From Ancylomarina sp963977525 (lineage in GTDB: Bacteria > Bacteroidota > Bacteroidia > Bacteroidales > Marinifilaceae): a stretch of DNA of 64,000 nt. Shown here in pieces: positions 60,320-64,000 of the stretch. Numbering within the stretch: position 1 is the first letter of the stretch; each line of letters opens with the position of its first letter. Location of the stretch: assembly GCA_963977525.1 (NCBI GenBank), contig CAXBPC010000001.1:124001-188000 (forward strand). The letters run 5' to 3'. The position numbers were made by a program, and so were the translations under genes. The notes beneath the pieces are model-generated. The model saw only the letters and a program-made list of their open reading frames with translations. It was not told the origin of the DNA and made no database searches.

Positions 60320-61039
60320 TTATGCAAATGCTCTCTCTTTTTTTATCTTTTCGTAAGCTTCACTTACTTTTTGAAATTTCTCTTTAGCGGCTTTCTGTAC
60401 ATCTTCACCCAAGTAACTTACTTTATCAGGATGATATTTAACAGCCATCTTTTTGTATGCTTTCTTAATCTCATCAGCACTAGCTGTTTTATTAATTTCT
60501 AATACTTCATAAGCCCATCCCGTTTCCTGAATAAACATCGATTTAATAGAATTAAAATCAGCCGATTTTACGCCCATATGGTAGTAAATACGCTCAATCA
60601 TACTAAGTTCTGAAGCATCAATTGATCCATCAGCTTGTGCGATACCAAATAGTAAATGTAAAAGCTGTAAACGCGATGAATAATCTAGTTGCTGGCTAAT
60701 CTGAACACAAACCTGTTCTACAGGAATATCCTTATTTAACAGATCACGAAGCAAAGTTAATGCCTCAGCAGTTTTTTCAGTCCCAAAACTCTTTGTAAGG
60801 TATACTTTTACGTAATCTAACTCAGATTTTAGCACCTTACCATCTGCTTTCATAACAGCGGCAACAAGAACCAATAAACTCATTAAAAAATCGCCCTGAG
60901 TTGTTCCTTGTCTACCTGTAGTTGCCTTCATATCTACAGAATCGAAAGCCGATCCTACAAAATACCCTAAAACACCACCTATTGGACCTAAAAATGCCCA
61001 ACCTAGACCTCCAGCGATCCACTTTCCAAATTTTGCCAT
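60320..61039 (-). CDS. DjlA-like co-chaperone: membrane anchor + TerB + J domain
   Basis: 239 residues from the ATG at 61039 (MAKFGKWIAGG); a longer frame from 61087 adds 16 unlikely residues. A Gly-rich hydrophobic segment (about 8-33) could be a membrane or glycine-zipper helix. A TerB-like domain (about 50-170) follows, then a J domain with the essential HPD motif (KYHPDKVSYLGED, near 220). DjlA-type proteins stimulate DnaK at the membrane. The J domain is intact, so it should act with DnaK. Confidence 0.88.
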   Translation of the reverse strand: MAKFGKWIAGGLGWAFLGPIGGVLGYFVGSAFDSVDMKATTGRQGTTQGDFLMSLLVLVAAVMKADGKVLKSELDYVKVYLTKSFGTEKTAEALTLLRDLLNKDIPVEQVCVQISQQLDYSSRLQLLHLLFGIAQADGSIDASELSMIERIYYHMGVKSADFNSIKSMFIQETGWAYEVLEINKTASADEIKKAYKKMAVKYHPDKVSYLGEDVQKAAKEKFQKVSEAYEKIKKERAFA

Positions 61040-61221
61040 ATTTATTGATTTGAAAATTCTTAATTCCAATTGCTTTTTAAGAAACATTCCTTAAAACAAT
61101 CGCGAGAAGCAAAGAAACAAAAGAAGAGGGAAATACCTGCTTTTATTGAGAGAATTATTCTAGACTTAACAAAGTTTAACGCCTATTTAGAAGCATTTTT
61201 CTTTAAATATAGAATCGATAA

Positions 61222-61818
61222 TTAAAGCTCTAAAAGCTGATTATGAATATCTATAATCTGAGGTATAACGAGTTCTGTATTGTTATAAATTACAAAATCA
61301 GATTTCTCAATTTTCTCTTGTTCTGAAATTTGTTTATCCATTCTTTCCAAAACAGATTCTCTAGAGCAAGAATCGCGTTCTACAACTCTTTTTAATCTAA
61401 TTTCCTTATCTGCCGTAACCGTAATAATCTTATCAAAATTCTTATAAAGCCCTGTATCAAACAATATGGCCGATTCCTGCAGAACATATGGCACTCCCGT
61501 TTGTTTCAATAGCCATTCCTGATAATGTAAACGAACCTGAGGATGAACTATACTATTTACTTTCTTAAGTGCATCGCCATTATTAAAAATGATTTTAGCA
61601 AGTACAGAGCGATTAAGTTCACCCAAATCAGAATATACCTTTCCACCAAAAGCTTCAATCAAGCTTTCACGTATAAAACTATTAGTCCGCATAAGCTTCT
61701 TAGCCTCCACATCTGAAATATAAACAGGAATGCCTAAAAGCTTGAAAAAATCTGCAACTAGCGATTTCCCACTCCCTATTCCTCCAGTTAAACCAATACT
61801 CAACGGTTTGCTCATCAA
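61222..61818 (-). CDS. coaE: Dephospho-CoA kinase
   Basis: 198 residues, the usual size. P-loop GLTGGIGSGKS (about 9-19), followed by FKLLGIPVYISDVEAKKLM, ALKKVNSIVHPQVR, and VLQESAILFDTGLYKNFDKIITVTA with the lid Arg-rich region (RLKRVVERDSCSRESVLERM). It phosphorylates dephospho-CoA to finish coenzyme A synthesis. It follows the YbbR-like gene after 42 bp on the minus strand and ends the cluster begun with DUF1573. Confidence 0.96.
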   Translation of the reverse strand: MMSKPLSIGLTGGIGSGKSLVADFFKLLGIPVYISDVEAKKLMRTNSFIRESLIEAFGGKVYSDLGELNRSVLAKIIFNNGDALKKVNSIVHPQVRLHYQEWLLKQTGVPYVLQESAILFDTGLYKNFDKIITVTADKEIRLKRVVERDSCSRESVLERMDKQISEQEKIEKSDFVIYNNTELVIPQIIDIHNQLLEL

Positions 61819-61860
61819 TCAAGAAATTTGATTTATTTTATATTTAATACTACAAGAGCT

Positions 61861-62871
61861 TTACTTTTCTTCAGAATTCTTTTTCTCAATCAAGTAGCCA
61901 ACTTCTTCTGGGTAGAAACTAATATTAGAAACATTCAATGGAGAATTCTTCAGATATACTTTTAATATATTTCTGACAGTATCCATCTTCGAATAATCAG
62001 CTTCAAGGTCGAATTGCTCGGCTGAAATAGTTTCATAATCTTTTAATCCTACCAGATACGACAACTTTATTTCGTGGGGGAAAAGTCGTAAGAAAACAGA
62101 TTCTGGCACATTAATTACTTTTAAACGGACTTGCTTTTGCGCTTCAGTAAACTGCTCTACTGGTAATTTAACTTCAACTTTTTTCTGAACAAAACTAAGG
62201 CCTTCAACCTTTACCAAATCTATTCTTTTTGTTTTGGTTTCATTCAGCTTCTTAAGTTCCAGTAGTTCTGTTTCCACTTGCTTTACACTATCAATAATAG
62301 CCTGAGCACCTATAACCCAAACACTATCTGGTTTTAAGACAACATCACCTTCTAAACGAAACTGAGGTTCGAACTTTAATTCCGTATTAAGATGAACAGG
62401 TATCTTCTTCTCAATTAAAGAAGAAAACTGAAAATTGATTGTATCTGGTGAAATATGAGTCACACTAATAGCTGAAGATAATTGAGTCGCAACTTGGCTA
62501 GTCATTCTATTGGTTGGAAATAGAAAATTATTATCTCCAACCTTCTCCATTTTATTATTGGTATACTCATTCACAGGGAAATTGAGCGACTGAAAAAAAC
62601 TAAGCTTATATCTTAACAAATCGAATCCATATGCTCTAACTGTCAATTTTAACCTTGATGGTAGCTCATTACTTAAGATCTTTTTAGAAGGAAGATCTTT
62701 ATAGGTAACAGGATAATTTACTGTAGTTGTGTATTCCTTACTCAAAGCATTTAGAAACCAAAAAATGGTTGCCAAAACTACAAAAAACATATAAGTTGCC
62801 ATTTTCTTATTGGCCTTTATGTTTTCCTTATCAAATACATCTTTAATTTTTCGAAAATTGGACAAAGTCAA
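61861..62871 (-). CDS. YbbR-domain protein (CdaR-like)
   Basis: 336 residues. One N-terminal membrane helix (about 23-43) and then repeated YbbR modules (about 50-330: VNYPVTYKDLPSKKILSNELPSRLKLTVRAYGF; PDTINFQFSSLIEKKIPVHLNTELKFEPQFRLEGDVVLKPDSVWVIG; KRIDLVKVEGLSF). CdaR regulates the diadenylate cyclase CdaA in Firmicutes, but no cdaA lies beside this gene. In Bacteroidota yajC, this protein and coaE recur together, and the role is not settled. Confidence 0.87.
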   Translation of the reverse strand: MTLSNFRKIKDVFDKENIKANKKMATYMFFVVLATIFWFLNALSKEYTTTVNYPVTYKDLPSKKILSNELPSRLKLTVRAYGFDLLRYKLSFFQSLNFPVNEYTNNKMEKVGDNNFLFPTNRMTSQVATQLSSAISVTHISPDTINFQFSSLIEKKIPVHLNTELKFEPQFRLEGDVVLKPDSVWVIGAQAIIDSVKQVETELLELKKLNETKTKRIDLVKVEGLSFVQKKVEVKLPVEQFTEAQKQVRLKVINVPESVFLRLFPHEIKLSYLVGLKDYETISAEQFDLEADYSKMDTVRNILKVYLKNSPLNVSNISFYPEEVGYLIEKKNSEEK

Positions 62872-62959
62872 AATCTTATATTTTAAGAGGTTAAGCTATC
62901 ACACAAGCTTATTCACTAAGCTTTTACTTATGCTAATTATTCAAGCATGAATTTAACCA

Positions 62960-62993
62960 AAAAAAGCTATTACTCAACAAAGTAATAGCTTTT
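62960..62993 (-). terminator. Terminator-like hairpin downstream of yajC
   Basis: AAAAGCTATTACT (62962-62974) and AGTAATAGCTTTT (62981-62993) form a 13-bp stem with a 6-base loop and a T-run on the minus strand. It lies between yajC and the YbbR gene, so it should limit read-through between them. Confidence 0.8.
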
Positions 62994-63059
62994 AGGCTAA
63001 CAAAAATACGAGAAACGTATTTTTATAATATTTTAATAGTGATAACTCACTACTTATTC

Positions 63060-63380
63060 TTATTTCTGAGCAACATCACTCATGTCTTTGATAATTGCAA
63101 CCTTATCAATTTTCAGACGAGACTGTCCTTCAACTTCCATAATAAGTGTTGTTTCATGCATCTCGATAATCTTACCATAGATACCTCCTGTAGTCACAAT
63201 TTTGTCACCTTTTTTCAATTCCTCACGAAATTTCTTTAGATCCTTCTGACGCTTCATCTGAGGACGAATCATGAAGAAATAAAAAACAACAACAATTAAT
63301 ACTAAAGGAAGAAATTGCATTAATGGACTCTGTCCTTCTTGAGGCTGTCCCATAAGAACAACGTTTAATAAATTAAGCAT
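63060..63380 (-). CDS. yajC: Preprotein translocase subunit YajC
   Basis: 106 residues. One membrane helix (about 22-40, LMQFLPLVLIVVVFYFFMIRPQMKRQKDL) is followed by the conserved cytoplasmic region KKGDKIVTTGGIYGKIIEMHETTLIMEVEGQSRLKIDKVAIIKD. YajC associates with SecDF and assists protein export. secDF itself is not in the window. It follows the DUF1573 gene by 43 bp. Confidence 0.95.
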   Translation of the reverse strand: MLNLLNVVLMGQPQEGQSPLMQFLPLVLIVVVFYFFMIRPQMKRQKDLKKFREELKKGDKIVTTGGIYGKIIEMHETTLIMEVEGQSRLKIDKVAIIKDMSDVAQK

Positions 63381-63423
63381 CTGATATAAATATTAAATTA
63401 TAAATTAAATTTTCATCTAATAG

Positions 63424-63873
63424 CTACTTAATGGTAGCTGTAATCTTAAGTTCTTTTATTTTTCTTTTTGTATTTGCGAATATACTCAAAACCTTGTATT
63501 GTTTACCATGTCTTTTCTTAGAATCAAACTCAACTGTGATTTTAGATTCTTCACCAACCTTGATTGGATGCTTTTGCCATTTTATTACCGTACATCCACA
63601 TGAGCTTTCAATAGCCTTAATAATTAGATTAGCATCACCTACATTTCTAAAGTAAAATTCACATACAACGATTTCACCTTCCGAAATCTCTCCAAATTTA
63701 TGTATTTCTTTGCTAAACTCAAATTTAGGATATGCCTGTTCTTTATCTACTACGTTTTTTCTCTGAACAAGTCTGTCAGCAGACTTACTATCAGATTTAG
63801 CCGTTTGTTTACAAGACACAAAAGTGCAAGAACAAATTAATAAGGCAAAAATAAATCGAATACGAAAAGGCAT
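63424..63873 (-). CDS. DUF1573 exported lipoprotein
   Basis: 149 residues. The N-terminus is a lipoprotein-type signal ending TFVSC. Residues about 50-148 form a DUF1573 Ig-like sandwich: FEFSKEIHKFGEISEGEIVVCEFYFRNVGDANLIIKAIESSCGCTVIKWQKHPIKVGEESKITVEFDSKKR. The paired Cys in SSCGCT is typical of the family. It is common in Bacteroidota envelope proteins with no known function. It appears to be the first gene of the yajC cluster, with a promoter at the window edge. Confidence 0.88.
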   Translation of the reverse strand: MPFRIRFIFALLICSCTFVSCKQTAKSDSKSADRLVQRKNVVDKEQAYPKFEFSKEIHKFGEISEGEIVVCEFYFRNVGDANLIIKAIESSCGCTVIKWQKHPIKVGEESKITVEFDSKKRHGKQYKVLSIFANTKRKIKELKITATIK

Positions 63874-63917
63874 TATTATATTTTTAAAACAAGCGCAATT
63901 AAATCAAAAATTCATCG

Positions 63918-63950
63918 CAAAAATAACAAATAGCATTTTTTAACGAAACT
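63918..63950 (-). promoter_or_regulatory. Promoter for the DUF1573-yajC cluster
   Basis: On the minus strand TATTTTTG (63925-63918) matches the -7 box exactly; the -33 partner about 18 bp before it reads TTTCG, an imperfect match. It lies about 45 bp before the DUF1573 start. Confidence 0.45.
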
Positions 63951-64000
63951 ATTTTAGGATTGGAAAGTAAGATGTTCGTAAAGAATATTTGTTCCTAAAC

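Noticed and set aside
1..64000. tRNA or rRNA genes
   Set aside because: No TTCGAATCC-type T-loop with a matching acceptor stem and no rRNA-like stretch were seen by eye. A tRNAscan-SE run would be decisive.

Overview
The window looks like a chromosomal segment of a Bacteroidota bacterium, probably a marine Bacteroidia relative near Marinilabiliales/Marinifilaceae. This is inferred from very AT-rich DNA, repeated promoter-like pairs of the Bacteroidota type (TTG or TTTG, 19-21 bp, then TAnnTTTG), families typical of the phylum (DUF4293, DUF5606, DUF5916, DUF1573, an ECF sigma factor paired with an outer-membrane barrel), a 6S-Flavo-like RNA beside zapA, and a menaquinone pathway. No rRNA, tRNA, phage structural gene, transposase or CRISPR array was seen.

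Layout. 1-3.7 kb: a clipped ORF, an ATP-grasp protein, a DUF819 membrane protein, a Nudix hydrolase and a pteridine-reductase-like SDR. 3.8-5.7 kb: an accessory patch with a propeller lipoprotein between structured repeats, then a 41-bp tandem repeat. 5.8-30.7 kb: mostly housekeeping genes (B3/B4 protein, omega-amidase, acyltransferase, nadA, mscS, cobB, flavin reductase, hybrid-input histidine kinase, DUF4293, DUF5916, prohibitin, uridine phosphorylase, SirB1-like, rny / 6S RNA / zapA, M23 peptidase, ECF sigma plus barrel, DEAD helicase). 31.5-36.6 kb: a threonine operon (leader peptide, attenuator, thrA, thrB, thrC). 36.6-45.9 kb: envelope proteins, a second ECF operon, aminopeptidase P, MsrB and a small HTH/membrane operon, with two copies of a long bipartite repeat and a MITE-like element between them. 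45.9-52.8 kb: an accessory island with a 21-bp minisatellite, a three-gene ABC-3C/Lamassu-like defence operon, and a HipBA toxin-antitoxin pair enclosed by a 244-bp direct repeat made from the 3' end of an acetyltransferase gene. 53-57.3 kb: menaquinone genes. 57.4-64 kb: cold-shock protein, RarD, small envelope proteins, and the DUF1573-yajC-ybbR-coaE cluster.

Working together. The thr operon carries aspartate to threonine and appears to sense threonyl/isoleucyl-tRNA through its leader peptide. The men genes make the DHNA precursor of menaquinone. rny, 6S RNA and zapA sit together in a conserved order. The strongest candidate for a less-described system is the operon 46617-50049: an effector with a PD-(D/E)XK-like N-terminus but a QCY rather than QxK motif, a winged-helix middle component and a Rad50/SMC-like ATPase. 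It lies between a minisatellite and a structured attC-like element. All functional assignments are from reading the sequence and family knowledge; no database search was run.
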